Counted from the first letter of the stretch, positions 18,582-30,304 are shown. The stretch: 64,000 nucleotides of DNA from Rhizobium sp. Leaf371 (GCF_001424045.1 NZ_LMQB01000002.1:62001-126000); one strand, 5' to 3'. Numbers and translations: made by a program. The notes: generated from the sequence alone by a model not told the origin.

Positions 18582-20264
18582 ATGCGCATGGCTGACAATC
18601 GACGGCTGATCTATCTCTATGGAAGAGAGGCCTGGTGGCGCCTGTCGCGCCGCCTGGTGCTTGGGCGCGTCTCGTTTCTGCGCTTCTCCGGGAAAACACC
18701 GGATCGACTGATCGTCGCGCCGACCGATCTCAGGGTCATCGATCCGCATGTCGCGAGCGAGATCGTTGCCGGGCGTTTCCCGCTTGCCGGTCGCATTCTC
18801 GAAACGGGCGGCGAGTCTCCGTTCGAAGTCGATCTCCCGTCACGGGAATTCGCCATCCGCCTGCACACGTTCAGCTGGGCCCGGCATATCCGGGCCTTGT
18901 CCGAGGAAGACGATCTTGCCCGCGCGCGCCAGCTTGTCAGCCGGTGGATCGCCACGCATGGACGCCTCATGAAGGGGGTTTCCTGGGAGCCCGATGTCGC
19001 GGCACAGCGGCTGATCGCGTGGCTGTCGCATTCGCCCGTCATCCTCAAGCAGGCGGATCATGTGTTCTACCGCCGGTTTCTGAAAAGCCTGGCCGTTCAT
19101 GTGCGCTACCTCCGGCATGTCGCCGATGCGGTGCCGGACGGAGAGGGCCGGCTGCGCGTGCGGGTCGCCATCGCTTTTGCGACGGTGGCGATGCCGGCCT
19201 CGGCGTCGTCGATTCGTCGGGCCGCGCGCCATCTCGACGAGGAACTCGACCGCCAGATCCTCCCCGATGGTGGTCACGTCTCCCGCAATCCGCGGGTCGC
19301 ACTCGATCTGCTTCTGGATCTGCTGCCGCTCCGCCAGACTTATGTCAATCTCGGGCATGACGTGCCGGTCAAGCTGATCCCGTCGATCGACCGGATGTTT
19401 CCCGCCTTGCGCTTCTTCCGACATCAGGGCGGCGAGCTGGCGCTCTTCAACGGCGCGACCTCGGCGCAGGCAAACGAACTCATGTCGGTGCTGCGCTACG
19501 ACGAGACGGCAGGCCAGCCGTTCAAGGGCTTGCCCGACAGCCAGTACGAGCGGCTGGCGGCAAAGGACGTCGTCGTCGTGATGGATACGGGCTGCCCGAT
19601 CTCGGCGGCGCTTTCGCGAGAGGCCCATGCCGGCTGTCTCTCGTTCGAGCTCTCGTCGGGGCGTCACCGCTTCATCATCAATTCGGGTGCGCCGCGTTTT
19701 GCCGGCGAACGCTACCGGCAAATGGCGCGGCTGACGGCGGCCCATTCCACTGTCACCGTGGAGGATCGATCCTCTGCCCGCCTCTCGACCTCGCGGTTTC
19801 TCGGGCCCATCGTTACCGGCGGCGTGACCAAGGTTGCGGCGAAGCGTTCTGTCAGCGACGGCGGCGACAGCGTCGTTGCACGCCATAACGGCTATGCCGG
19901 TACCTTCGGATTGGTCCACGAGCGGGATCTGAGCCTCAATGCAACCGGCACGACCTTGCGCGGCCGGGACCGGCTGGTCACGGAAGACGGGACGGATCCT
20001 GGTCCTCAGCAGTCCGCACAGGCGGTGGCGCGGTTCCATGTGCATCCTGCCATCACCTTGCGCAGAGCCGATGCACACGAGGTGCGACTGGTCGCCCCAG
20101 ACGGTGACAGCTGGGTGCTGACCTGCCGCGATGGCGAGATCGCGGTGGAGGAGGATATCTTCTTTGCCGACCCGTCGGGTCTGCGGAAGACGCAGATGCT
20201 GACGATCGGTTTTTCCGCCGGCGACCAGCCGGAAATCCAGTGGATTTTGTCCCGTCAGACATGA
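18582..20264 (+). CDS. Heparinase II/III-like family protein
   Basis: A 560-residue protein with an N-terminal alpha-toroid region (SWARHIRALSEEDDLARARQ to about residue 290) and a C-terminal beta-sandwich resembling heparinase II/III and alginate lyases (FELSSGRHRFIINSGAP, then AHSTVTVEDRSSARL). Such enzymes cleave uronic-acid polysaccharides by beta-elimination, but the substrate of this conserved rhizobial member is not known. No signal peptide or lipobox is visible at the N-terminus MRMADNRRLIYLYGREAWWR, which is odd for a polysaccharide lyase. ATG 18588 is an alternative start. It lies between the RsmB-like gene and purH. Confidence 0.82.
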   Translation: MRMADNRRLIYLYGREAWWRLSRRLVLGRVSFLRFSGKTPDRLIVAPTDLRVIDPHVASEIVAGRFPLAGRILETGGESPFEVDLPSREFAIRLHTFSWARHIRALSEEDDLARARQLVSRWIATHGRLMKGVSWEPDVAAQRLIAWLSHSPVILKQADHVFYRRFLKSLAVHVRYLRHVADAVPDGEGRLRVRVAIAFATVAMPASASSIRRAARHLDEELDRQILPDGGHVSRNPRVALDLLLDLLPLRQTYVNLGHDVPVKLIPSIDRMFPALRFFRHQGGELALFNGATSAQANELMSVLRYDETAGQPFKGLPDSQYERLAAKDVVVVMDTGCPISAALSREAHAGCLSFELSSGRHRFIINSGAPRFAGERYRQMARLTAAHSTVTVEDRSSARLSTSRFLGPIVTGGVTKVAAKRSVSDGGDSVVARHNGYAGTFGLVHERDLSLNATGTTLRGRDRLVTEDGTDPGPQQSAQAVARFHVHPAITLRRADAHEVRLVAPDGDSWVLTCRDGEIAVEEDIFFADPSGLRKTQMLTIGFSAGDQPEIQWILSRQT

Positions 20265-20434
20265 GGCGCGATCCAAAAGCCAACGGACACGGCCGGATTC
20301 GTTGGAAATGACGGCCGGCCGCGATCTGCTGCGGTTTCTTCGCGGCGTCAGCTGTGCTAACGCCAGCGGCATCCGGCCGGCCGGGGTTTCGCGTGCCCGC
20401 CGGCTTCCCCGCCCCTTGCCGCCAGGAGCCCGTC

Positions 20435-22048
<1,614 letters not shown>

Positions 22049-22067
22049 GCCGCAACGGGCCGATAAC

Positions 22068-23477
22068 CTATCCTATCCGGTCGCCCTTGTCGGCCGGATA
22101 GGGGGTCGTCAGGAGGATCAGCAGCCCGATGACGAGAAAGGCGATCAGCGCCATCATGCCGATGCGTGCGGAACCGGTGGCGAGCGTCAGCGTCGCGACG
22201 CTGGCGGGTGCTAGAAACGAGGTCGCGCGGCCCGATAAAGCGTAAAGGCCGAAATAGCGGCCCGCCTCCTCCGGCGCGACGCTGCGGGCGAGATAGGAGC
22301 GGGCGGAAGCCTGCACTGGCCCGAAGGCGATGCCCACCAGCAGGCCGAAGAGAATATAGGCCTTTTCCGCGGCCGTTCCGAACAGGCCACCATTGTCGGC
22401 GGTCGAAAGTTCGATCAGGCCGAACAGCGTGAAGCCGGGTCCGGTCGAGACAATGCCGATGGTGGCGACGATCAGGCTCACGAGGCTGAGACCGACGACG
22501 GCTTTGGAACCGAGCACCGTGTCGAGACGGCTCGCGAACAGGCATCCCCCGATCGCCACGATGTTGAGGATAATGCCGTAGAGGCCGAGTTCGAGCGTCC
22601 GCCAGGCGAACATGCCCGCCGCAAAGGTTCCGCCCAAGGCCAGGAGACCGTTGACGCCGTCCTGAAAGATCATCCGGGCGATCAGAAATTTGAGAATGCC
22701 CCGCCGCTCGCGAAGGCCGAGAACCGCGCTTTTCAGGTCTGTGAGGCCTTCCCGGATCGCTCTGCTCGGCGACGCCGCCGTCTTCGGCGCGTCCGGCGTG
22801 AAGAGGAACATCGGCAGAATGAAGAGCGCGTACCACGCAGCCGCGAGCGGGCCCGTGATCCGGGCATCGGCGCCGGTTGCCGGGTCGAGGCCGAAGAGCG
22901 GGGCGATGCCGAGCGCCGTCAGGCCGGTCTCCGGACTGCCTGCGAGAAGCGCGACGACGGCGATCAGGACGATCATGCCGCCGAGATAACCGATGCCCCA
23001 GGCGATGTTGGAGATCCGGCCGGTCTCCTCCGGTGGCACCAGCCGCGGCATCATGCTGTCATTGAAGACGATGGAGAACTCAGCGGCGATCGACGCCAGC
23101 ACGATGCAGGCGAAAGGCAGGATCAGCGGAGACCCGGGAACCGCGAACCAGAGCGCCGAGAGAGCGGCGATCTTGACGACGGCAAAACCGGCGATCCAGG
23201 GCTTTCGCGCGCCGGTGGCATCCGCCAGAGATCCGAGGACCGGCGACATCACTGCGATGACGAGGCCGGAGACGGTCAGCGTATAGCCCCACATCGCCTG
23301 TCCCGCTGCCGGATCGTCCGACAGACGGGAGACGAAGTAAGGGCCGAAGATGAAGGTGATGACGACGGTGAAGAAGGGCTGGGCTGCCAGATCGAACAGC
23401 ATCCAGCCCCAGAGGCCCGCGCGGCCGACCTTGGCTTGGCCTGCGCGCGCGGACGCTGCCTCCACCGCATCGGCCAT
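22068..23477 (-). CDS. UMF1/Atg22-like MFS transporter
   Basis: A 469-residue polytopic protein with about 12 hydrophobic segments. The start GLWGWMLFDLAAQPFFTVVI resembles the conserved first helix of the Atg22/UMF1 branch of the major facilitator superfamily, followed by GSLADATGARKPWIAG (loop 2-3 motif) and FNDSMMPRLVPPEETGRISN. Yeast Atg22 exports amino acids from the vacuole; bacterial members are mostly uncharacterised, so the substrate is unknown. Its ATG overlaps the stop of the glutamate dehydrogenase gene by one base, which suggests joint translation and perhaps an amino-acid role (inference). Confidence 0.85.
   Translation of the reverse strand: MADAVEAASARAGQAKVGRAGLWGWMLFDLAAQPFFTVVITFIFGPYFVSRLSDDPAAGQAMWGYTLTVSGLVIAVMSPVLGSLADATGARKPWIAGFAVVKIAALSALWFAVPGSPLILPFACIVLASIAAEFSIVFNDSMMPRLVPPEETGRISNIAWGIGYLGGMIVLIAVVALLAGSPETGLTALGIAPLFGLDPATGADARITGPLAAAWYALFILPMFLFTPDAPKTAASPSRAIREGLTDLKSAVLGLRERRGILKFLIARMIFQDGVNGLLALGGTFAAGMFAWRTLELGLYGIILNIVAIGGCLFASRLDTVLGSKAVVGLSLVSLIVATIGIVSTGPGFTLFGLIELSTADNGGLFGTAAEKAYILFGLLVGIAFGPVQASARSYLARSVAPEEAGRYFGLYALSGRATSFLAPASVATLTLATGSARIGMMALIAFLVIGLLILLTTPYPADKGDRIG
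22072..22102. terminator. Hairpin between convergent purH and UMF1-type gene
   Basis: Nine-base arms CCTATCCGG/CCGGATAGG with a 13-base loop, overlapping the 3' end of the transporter gene. There is no clear T-run on either strand, so it may protect RNA ends rather than terminate. Confidence 0.35.
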
Positions 23478-26400
23478 CAGCCGGCCCTGTCTTCGGCGAG
23501 ATCGCTCAAGAGGCCCGCGGCCACGGTGATCTTCGCGAGCGTCGTTTCGCCCTTCTCCGTCATCTGCGTCAGCTGCGTCACGACGCGGTTGAAGCGGTCG
23601 GCAGCGCCTTCCTGCCAGGCAAGCACCGGCTGCTTCTCGCCCTTGCGCTGGGTGAGCGCGGCGATCGTGATCGCGCGGCGGGCGTCGGCGATATCGCTGG
23701 TGCTGCGGGCAAGCGCCATGGCCTCGTAAGGATCCGTGGTGATGATGCGCTCGGCCGCTGCCAGCAACCGGCCGACCTTGAGGCTCTGCGTCACCGCGAA
23801 GTAGCTCTGCGCGGTTCGGCCGAGCGAGGTTCCCGCCACCGCGGAGATCTGCATGATTTCCGGCACGAGCGTGATGAGGAACAGCTGCGAGATATCCCGC
23901 GCCAGCGCCTCGGGAACGCCCTTCTCGATCAGAGACGCAGCGCGCGCCTCGATCTCCGTGCCCGCTTCTTCGGGCACGGCGCCATGTGCGGCCGTCTTCA
24001 GGTTTTCCAGAGCCTTGCGCAGCCTGTCGATCGCCTGGCCGAGTGGCCCGGTGGTCGCACGGGTTCGCAAGGTGCGCTCGGTAACGATGGCGAAGATGCG
24101 CCCGACATCCTGATAGAGTTCGTTCTGGACGCTGCCCGGCACCTTGTTGTCGAGCGCGTCGATGGCCTTGTAAAGGCGCGGCAGGTCGTAACCGTCACGC
24201 GTCAGCACGGCGGCTTTCACCACATCGGCCGGCAGGAAGCCGGTCTGGTCGATCATGGTGGAGACGAAGGCCGGTCCGCCCCGGTTGATGACGTCGTTGC
24301 AGAGCAGCGTGGCGATGATCTCGCGCCGCAGGCGATGGGTCTCGATATCGCCCTGATGCGCCTTCTGCATCCTGCCGGGGAAGTAGCCGATCAGCGTTTC
24401 GTGAAAATAGGGGTCGTCCGGCAGGTCGCTGTCAACGATCTCGTCGAAGAGAACGATCTTGGCATAGGAGAGCAGCACGCCGATTTCGGCACGGGTCAGC
24501 GCCTTGCCGGACTGGTAGCGTTCGCTGAGCGCGCTGTCGTTCGGCAGGACCTCGACCTTGCGGTTGAGCAGCCCTTCCGTCTCCAGTCGCGTCATCAGGC
24601 GCGCAAGCGAGGTGCGATTGGCGGCGCCCTGCATTTCCGTCAGCGAAATCGCGAGCGACTGCTGGTAATTGTTGTGGAGCACCAGAGACGCGACTTCATC
24701 GGTCATGGATGCCAGCAGCGTGTTGCGCTTGGCGCGGGTCAGGCGGCCGTCGCGCATGGCAGAAGCCAGCGCGATCTTGATATTGACCTCGACGTCGGAG
24801 GAATTGACGCCGGCCGAGTTGTCGATGGCGTCGGAATTGCAGCGGCCGCCGGCAAGGCCGAAGGCGATGCGGCCACGTTGCGTGACGCCGAGATTGGCGC
24901 CCTCGCCGATCACCCGCGCGCCGACCTCGTCCGCGGTGATGCGGATCGGGTCGTTCGCACGATCGCCGACATCGGCATCGGTCTCGGTCGGTCCGCGGAC
25001 ATAGGTGCCGATGCCGCCGAACCAGAGCAGATCGACGCGCGCCTTCAGAATGGCCGTCATGATTTCGAAGGGGGTTGCCTGCGTCTTCTCAAGCCCGATG
25101 GCTGCCGCCGCTTCCGGGGTCAGCTTCACCGATTTTTCCGTTCGCGGAATGATCATGCCGCCTGTCGACAGCGCGGAGCGGTCGTAATCCTGCCAACTTG
25201 AGCGGGGCAGCGCGAACAGCCGCTCGCGCTCGGCAAAGGAGGCGGCGATGTCGGGATCGGGGTCGATGATGATGTCGCGATGGTCGAAGGCGCCGATAAG
25301 GCGGATCTGGCGCGACAGCAGCATGCCGTTGCCAAAGACGTCGCCCGACATGTCGCCGACGCCGACGACGCTGAAAGGGGTCGTCTGGATGTCGATGTTC
25401 ATTTCGCGGAAGTGGCGCTTGACGGTCTCCCAGGCACCCCGCGCGGTGATCCCCATCTTCTTGTGGTCGTAGCCAGCGGAGCCGCCGGAGGCGAAGGCAT
25501 CGTCGAGCCAGAAGCCGGCGTCCTGCGCCAGACCGTTGGCCGTATCTGAGAAGGTGGCCGTACCCTTGTCGGCGGCGACGACGAAATAGGGATCGTCACC
25601 ATCCAGCCGCAGCGTGTCGTTCGGGGGCACGATCTGCTGATCGACGATGTTGTCGGTGATCGACAGCATGGTGCGGATATAGGTCTTGTAGGCCTCGGTG
25701 CCGACGCGGAAAATCTCGTCGCGCGCACCACCGGCCGGCAGCAGCTTGGGGAAGAAACCGCCCTTGGCGCCGACAGGCACGATCACCGCGTTCTTGACCT
25801 GCTGCGCCTTGACGAGCCCCAGCACCTCGGTGCGATAGTCCTGTGCCCGGTCCGACCAGCGCAGGCCGCCGCGGGCGACCTTGCCGAAACGCAGATGCAC
25901 GCCTTCCACCTCGACGCCGTAGACGAAGATCTCGCGGAAGGGCCGCGGTTCCGGCAGGCCGTCCAGAAGCTTCGGATCGAACTTGAATGCCAGCATGACG
26001 CGCGGTTCGCCGGCTTCGTCGCGCTGGAAATAATTGGTGCGCAACGTCGAAAGCACCGCGTTCATCATGCGCCGGAGAATGCGGTCCTCATCGAGGCTCG
26101 GCACCGCGTTGAGCGCGTCTTCAAGGCTTGCCTGGAGCGCTGAGACCTCTCGCGATCGCGCCGTTTCCTCGGTCTTCGGGTCCATCCGGGCAATGAAGAG
26201 ATGAAAGATATCGGCTGAAACCTGGGGGTATTTGTTGAGCGTCTCGGCGATCAGACCCTGGGAATAGGGGATGCCGGCCTGGCGGAGATATCGCGCATAA
26301 GCGCGCAGCACTGTCACGTCGCGGGCATTGAGGCCGGAGAGGAGGATCAGCCGGTTGAAGGCGTCATCCTCGATCTTGCCCGTCCAGGCGGACAGAAAGG

Positions 26401-28303
26401 CCTCTTCCAGAAGCGGTCCCATGGACGAGACGTCGAGCGTTTTTCCGTCGCGGTGGATCAGCTCCATGTCGTGCAAGACCACCAATCGCTCGCCGTTGCC
26501 GTCGGAAATGGAGATGTCATGCGTCTGCTCGCTGACGACGCGGAAACCGAGGTTTTCGAGCAGCGGCACGCGCTGGGAGAGGGAAACGGCGTGATCGGCG
26601 TGGAAGATTTTCAGCTCGAGCCGATCGGCGGTCTCAGCCTCGGTGGTATCCGGTTCGGCGTCCTGTGCCAGTTGCGGCCTGTGACGCTCGTAGAACGCGA
26701 TGCGGATCGGGTCGTCCGTCCGCACAGCTGCGATATCGGGCAGGTCGGCATAGGCTTCTGCAGGGGCGAACGCCGCCTGGTAGCCTTCGGTCACGCTCAG
26801 CGCGACACCATCGCGACGGGCGAGCAGATGGAAGCGATCGGCCCAGCGCGTGACGATCTCGCGGACGGCGTCTTCGAGCGTGCTCTGGGCAATCCGCGGC
26901 GTCGTGCCGCCGGAACGGCCGATGATGAAGTGGACGCGGGCGAGACCGCCAGCCGGAAAGGCCGGATAATAGGCGGAAACCCGGCCCTCGTAGAGATCCT
27001 TGAAGAGATCGCCGATGCGCTCGCGTACGCGGGAATCATACTGTTCGCGCGGGACGTAGACGATGATCGAGACGAAGCGGTCGAAGCGGTCGATGCGCGG
27101 GAGAACGCGGACGCGCGGGCGATCGGCGAGTTCGTTGATCTGCTCGCAGAAGGCCTGCAGTTCCTCGACGTCGATCTGGAAAAGATCGTCGCGCGGATAG
27201 GATTCCAGCGTGTTGATGAGCATCTTGCCGGAGTGGCCGTGCGGGTCGAAGCCGAAGTGCTCGATGACCCGCCGCACCTTGAGCCGCAGCAGCGGAATGT
27301 CGGAGGCCGAACGCGTATAGGCCGTGGAGGTGAAGAGCCCGACGACGCGCAATTCGCCGATGACGTTGCCCTTGGCGTCGAAGCGCTTGATGCCGATGTA
27401 ATCCATATAGGCACGGCGGTGGACGACGGCTTTCGTATTCGCCTTGGTGACAATCAGGAAATCGGGACCTTGCAGGAAGGCGAGGATTTCCGGCGTGGTG
27501 ACCACGGCGTCGAGCCCCTGGCGCAGCACGCGCACATTGGGGTCGGAGAGAATGCCGAGGCCATGGCCGGTGCCGCGATCGAGCGTCGCTTTTTGCCCGT
27601 CGCCGGAATAGCTGTATTCGCGCATGCCGAGGAAGGTGAAATTGTCGTCGCGCAGCCATTTCAGGAAGGCGAGGGCCTCGTCGCGATCGGCCTCGCGCTT
27701 GTTTGCGGCATGCCGTTCCAGCTCACCCATGGCCTCGCCAAGGAGCGTCTTCATCGGCTCCCAATCGCCGACGGCCTGGTGGACCTGCGCGAGCACCGTT
27801 TCAACCGCCCCGACCAGTGCTTTCGCCTCGTCGGGCGAAAGATGGCTGAGATGGATCTGGATATGGCTCACCCGGTCGGCGGGATCGCTCTCTTCTTCTG
27901 GGTCGAACAGCACGGGTTCGGACCCCTTGGAGACCACGAGGATGGGGTGGACGGCAAGCGACAGGTCCCGGTGTCGGCTGGTGACCTCGCCCATGACGGA
28001 ATCATAGAGGAAGGGCATGTTGCGGTCGGTGACGCAGAGGACGGAGATGGCTGCCCCGCCGGGCCTGACGCTTTCCAGATCGGTCACGGTGACGCGGGAC
28101 GTGTCTTTCCTGCGGGCTTTGATTTCTCTGTAGGCGTGGACGGCGGCGCTGGCGAGCATGCCGATATCGTAGGCGGCGATATCATCGGGGCTCGCGCGTC
28201 CGAAGAGGATGGCCGGCGACAGGAAAGGCTGACCGAGGCGCTCGGCCGCCTGCTCGATGTCGCCGATCAACCGGGTTTTCTTCGGATGATGTCGTGTGCC
28301 CAT
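23477..28303 (-). CDS. gdh: NAD-specific glutamate dehydrogenase, large (180-kDa class)
   Basis: A 1608-residue enzyme, the expected size of the large NAD-GDHs of proteobacteria, which oxidise glutamate to 2-oxoglutarate and ammonia in catabolism. The N-terminal half carries the ACT-like regulatory regions; the catalytic core is C-terminal, with KNAVIVPVGAKGGFFPK near residue 840, GGLRWSDRAQDYRTEVLGL just before it, and VVGVGDMSGDVFGNGMLLS near 980 as the NAD-binding region. The single ATG at 28303 gives MGTRHHPKKTRL. It heads a transcription unit with the UMF1-type transporter and diverges from the pyridoxal kinase gene. Confidence 0.95.
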   Translation of the reverse strand: MGTRHHPKKTRLIGDIEQAAERLGQPFLSPAILFGRASPDDIAAYDIGMLASAAVHAYREIKARRKDTSRVTVTDLESVRPGGAAISVLCVTDRNMPFLYDSVMGEVTSRHRDLSLAVHPILVVSKGSEPVLFDPEEESDPADRVSHIQIHLSHLSPDEAKALVGAVETVLAQVHQAVGDWEPMKTLLGEAMGELERHAANKREADRDEALAFLKWLRDDNFTFLGMREYSYSGDGQKATLDRGTGHGLGILSDPNVRVLRQGLDAVVTTPEILAFLQGPDFLIVTKANTKAVVHRRAYMDYIGIKRFDAKGNVIGELRVVGLFTSTAYTRSASDIPLLRLKVRRVIEHFGFDPHGHSGKMLINTLESYPRDDLFQIDVEELQAFCEQINELADRPRVRVLPRIDRFDRFVSIIVYVPREQYDSRVRERIGDLFKDLYEGRVSAYYPAFPAGGLARVHFIIGRSGGTTPRIAQSTLEDAVREIVTRWADRFHLLARRDGVALSVTEGYQAAFAPAEAYADLPDIAAVRTDDPIRIAFYERHRPQLAQDAEPDTTEAETADRLELKIFHADHAVSLSQRVPLLENLGFRVVSEQTHDISISDGNGERLVVLHDMELIHRDGKTLDVSSMGPLLEEAFLSAWTGKIEDDAFNRLILLSGLNARDVTVLRAYARYLRQAGIPYSQGLIAETLNKYPQVSADIFHLFIARMDPKTEETARSREVSALQASLEDALNAVPSLDEDRILRRMMNAVLSTLRTNYFQRDEAGEPRVMLAFKFDPKLLDGLPEPRPFREIFVYGVEVEGVHLRFGKVARGGLRWSDRAQDYRTEVLGLVKAQQVKNAVIVPVGAKGGFFPKLLPAGGARDEIFRVGTEAYKTYIRTMLSITDNIVDQQIVPPNDTLRLDGDDPYFVVAADKGTATFSDTANGLAQDAGFWLDDAFASGGSAGYDHKKMGITARGAWETVKRHFREMNIDIQTTPFSVVGVGDMSGDVFGNGMLLSRQIRLIGAFDHRDIIIDPDPDIAASFAERERLFALPRSSWQDYDRSALSTGGMIIPRTEKSVKLTPEAAAAIGLEKTQATPFEIMTAILKARVDLLWFGGIGTYVRGPTETDADVGDRANDPIRITADEVGARVIGEGANLGVTQRGRIAFGLAGGRCNSDAIDNSAGVNSSDVEVNIKIALASAMRDGRLTRAKRNTLLASMTDEVASLVLHNNYQQSLAISLTEMQGAANRTSLARLMTRLETEGLLNRKVEVLPNDSALSERYQSGKALTRAEIGVLLSYAKIVLFDEIVDSDLPDDPYFHETLIGYFPGRMQKAHQGDIETHRLRREIIATLLCNDVINRGGPAFVSTMIDQTGFLPADVVKAAVLTRDGYDLPRLYKAIDALDNKVPGSVQNELYQDVGRIFAIVTERTLRTRATTGPLGQAIDRLRKALENLKTAAHGAVPEEAGTEIEARAASLIEKGVPEALARDISQLFLITLVPEIMQISAVAGTSLGRTAQSYFAVTQSLKVGRLLAAAERIITTDPYEAMALARSTSDIADARRAITIAALTQRKGEKQPVLAWQEGAADRFNRVVTQLTQMTEKGETTLAKITVAAGLLSDLAEDRAG

Positions 28304-28523
28304 GATTTTGCGTCCTCCGACCGTTGTTTTTCCCTGAACCTAGCAGAAGAATTCGCTTTTGCGACCGCAAAGCCTGCCAGTTTCTTCCAAAGCGCCGATG
28401 TGCCTCGGTGCCGGTGTTCCGCGTCACGTGGTTTCCACCTTTCCTCCCCTCCCATGCACAGTTGACAGCGGTATGACCATTGGGCGATCTGTCGGGAACG
28501 CGCCCGAGAGAAAGACCCGCTGC

Positions 28524-29399
28524 ATGTCCGAGACCGCTGCCGGCACCGTCATCGTCATTTCCAGCCACGTCATGCGGGGCTCCGTCGGCAATCGGGCAGC
28601 CGTGTTTGCGCTGGAAACATTGGGCTTCACCGTCTGGGCCGTGCCGACCGTCATCATGCCCTGGCATCCCGGCCATGGCCGCTCGACGCGGATGGCGATC
28701 GATCCCGAAACGTTCGATGCCATGCTGGGCGAGCTTGCGGCGTCGCCCTGGATCGGCGATGTCCGCGCCGTTCTGTCCGGGTATCTCGGTAATGCGCAAC
28801 AGATCGAGGCGGTCGCGCGGCTGGTGGAGACGCTGAAGGCCCGCAACCCTCACCTCCTCTATGCCTGCGATCCGGTGATCGGCGACCGCGGCGATCTCTA
28901 CGTGCCGGAAACGGTGGCCGCGGGCATTCGGGACCGTCTGATCCCCCTGGCGGGGCTGGCCACGCCGAACCGGTTCGAGCTCTCCTGGCTTTCGAGCGCC
29001 GATCTCGACAGCAATACGGCCATTCTCGAAGCGGCTCTGGCGCTTGGGCCATCGCGGATGTTGGTTACCTCGGCGATCGCGATGATGAATGGAAGCACGG
29101 GCAACCTCTATCTCTCCGGGCATCACGCGCTGCTTGCCGAGCACAGGCTGGTCGACAATCCACCCAACGGAACAGGCGATCTGATGGCAGCTTTGTTTCT
29201 GGGAAGACTTCTGGAGGGCCACAGCGAGGAGAAGGCGCTGCAGCTTGCGACCGCCAGCGTGTTCGAGATGGTCGCCCGTTCGGCGCGTCGCGGCGCGGAC
29301 GAGCTGACGTTGCAGCAGGATGCACACTGCCTCACGGGTCCCATGTCGCTCGTGCAGATGCGTCACCTGATGCATCCGGGGCAGGCGCGCAAACGCTGA
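28524..29399 (+). CDS. pdxY: Pyridoxal kinase PdxY
   Basis: A 291-residue PfkB/ribokinase-like kinase of the vitamin B6 salvage pathway, phosphorylating pyridoxal with ATP. The N-terminus VIVISSHVMRGSVGNRAAVF is the PdxY/PdxK opening; YACDPVIGDRGDLYV and the anion-hole/catalytic segment NPPNGTGDLMAALFLG (with the base Asp) are clear. The frame extends upstream to 28359, but that part has no family similarity; ATG 28524 gives the normal N-terminus. It diverges from gdh and precedes the carbonic anhydrase gene by 121 bases. Confidence 0.92.
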   Translation: MSETAAGTVIVISSHVMRGSVGNRAAVFALETLGFTVWAVPTVIMPWHPGHGRSTRMAIDPETFDAMLGELAASPWIGDVRAVLSGYLGNAQQIEAVARLVETLKARNPHLLYACDPVIGDRGDLYVPETVAAGIRDRLIPLAGLATPNRFELSWLSSADLDSNTAILEAALALGPSRMLVTSAIAMMNGSTGNLYLSGHHALLAEHRLVDNPPNGTGDLMAALFLGRLLEGHSEEKALQLATASVFEMVARSARRGADELTLQQDAHCLTGPMSLVQMRHLMHPGQARKR

Positions 29400-29520
29400 T
29401 AAGCCGTCTTCGAGGGCGGTTTGCGTGCTTTCCACGTCCGCATTAACCGACCTGCCGCGATGCTCTTGCCTCATCGCACCATCGGCGTTTAAACACAGGC
29501 AGAAAAAAGGGCAAAGTCAC

Positions 29521-30162
29521 ATGTATAATTTTCCAGAGAACCTGCTTGGCGGCTACCGGAAATTCATGACCGGCCGTTTCTCCGAGCAGCAGGCCCGCTA
29601 CAAGACGCTGGCTGAATCCGGACAGCAGCCGAAGACCCTGATCGTCGCGTGCTGCGATTCGCGCGCGGCGCCGGAGACGATCTTCGACAGCGGCCCGGGC
29701 GAACTCTTCGTGGTGCGCAACGTCGCCAACATGGTTCCGCCCTTCGAGCCGGACGGCCAGTATCATTCGACGTCGGCAGCACTCGAATTCGCCGTCCAGT
29801 CGCTGCGCGTCAAGGATATCGTCGTCATGGGCCACGGTCGCTGCGGCGGCATCAAGGCCGTGCTCGACGCCGATGCGGAGCCATTGTCACCCGGCGACTT
29901 CATCGGCAAATGGATGAACATGCTGAAGCCGGCGGCCGAGCAGATCGCCGGCAACGCCATCATGACGGCGGCGGAGCGCCAGCGCGCGATGGAGCATGTG
30001 TCGATCCGCAATTCCATCGTCAATCTGCGGACGTTCCCCTGCGTGCAGATCCTGGAACAGCGCGGCAAGCTTCAGCTTCACGGCGCCTGGTTCGATATCT
30101 CGACCGGGGAACTGTGGGTGATGGATCCGAAGTCGGGTGATTTTTCCCGGCCCGGAACATGA
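29521..30162 (+). CDS. Beta-class carbonic anhydrase
   Basis: A 213-residue zinc enzyme interconverting CO2 and bicarbonate. The zinc ligands are visible as CDSR (Cys45, with catalytic Asp46-Arg48) and GHGRCGG (His105, Cys108). GELFVVRNVANMVPP is a further family block. The frame is open upstream to 29425, but ATG 29521, with AAGGG 9-13 bases before it, gives the conserved start MYNFPENLLGGYRKF. No signal peptide is seen, so it should be cytoplasmic. Confidence 0.95.
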   Translation: MYNFPENLLGGYRKFMTGRFSEQQARYKTLAESGQQPKTLIVACCDSRAAPETIFDSGPGELFVVRNVANMVPPFEPDGQYHSTSAALEFAVQSLRVKDIVVMGHGRCGGIKAVLDADAEPLSPGDFIGKWMNMLKPAAEQIAGNAIMTAAERQRAMEHVSIRNSIVNLRTFPCVQILEQRGKLQLHGAWFDISTGELWVMDPKSGDFSRPGT

Positions 30163-30252
30163 TGCGACGCATCACATGAGAGAGTGAACAGGCTGCCTGG
30201 ATCAAACCATCGCAGCCTTTTTCATGTCCGAGCCCATGTCCGGATATGAAGA

Positions 30253-30280
30253 AGCCCCGGACCGTTGTATGGCCGGGGCT
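30253..30280 (-). terminator. Probable terminator of the lytic transglycosylase gene
   Basis: On the minus strand AGCCCCGG pairs with CCGGGGCT over a 12-base loop, followed by TTCTTCAT. The stem is strong but the T-tract is broken. It lies 25 bases past the transglycosylase stop. Confidence 0.5.
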
Positions 30281-30304
30281 CCGCATAAGACAGGATTGAA
30301 GAGA

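Noticed and set aside
20265-20434. Possible ZTP (pfl) riboswitch upstream of purH
   Set aside because: Such riboswitches do precede purH in some bacteria, but the conserved core and 3' CCGCCTGGG-type element could not be matched; only CCGCCAGGAG is present, which is also the ribosome-binding site.
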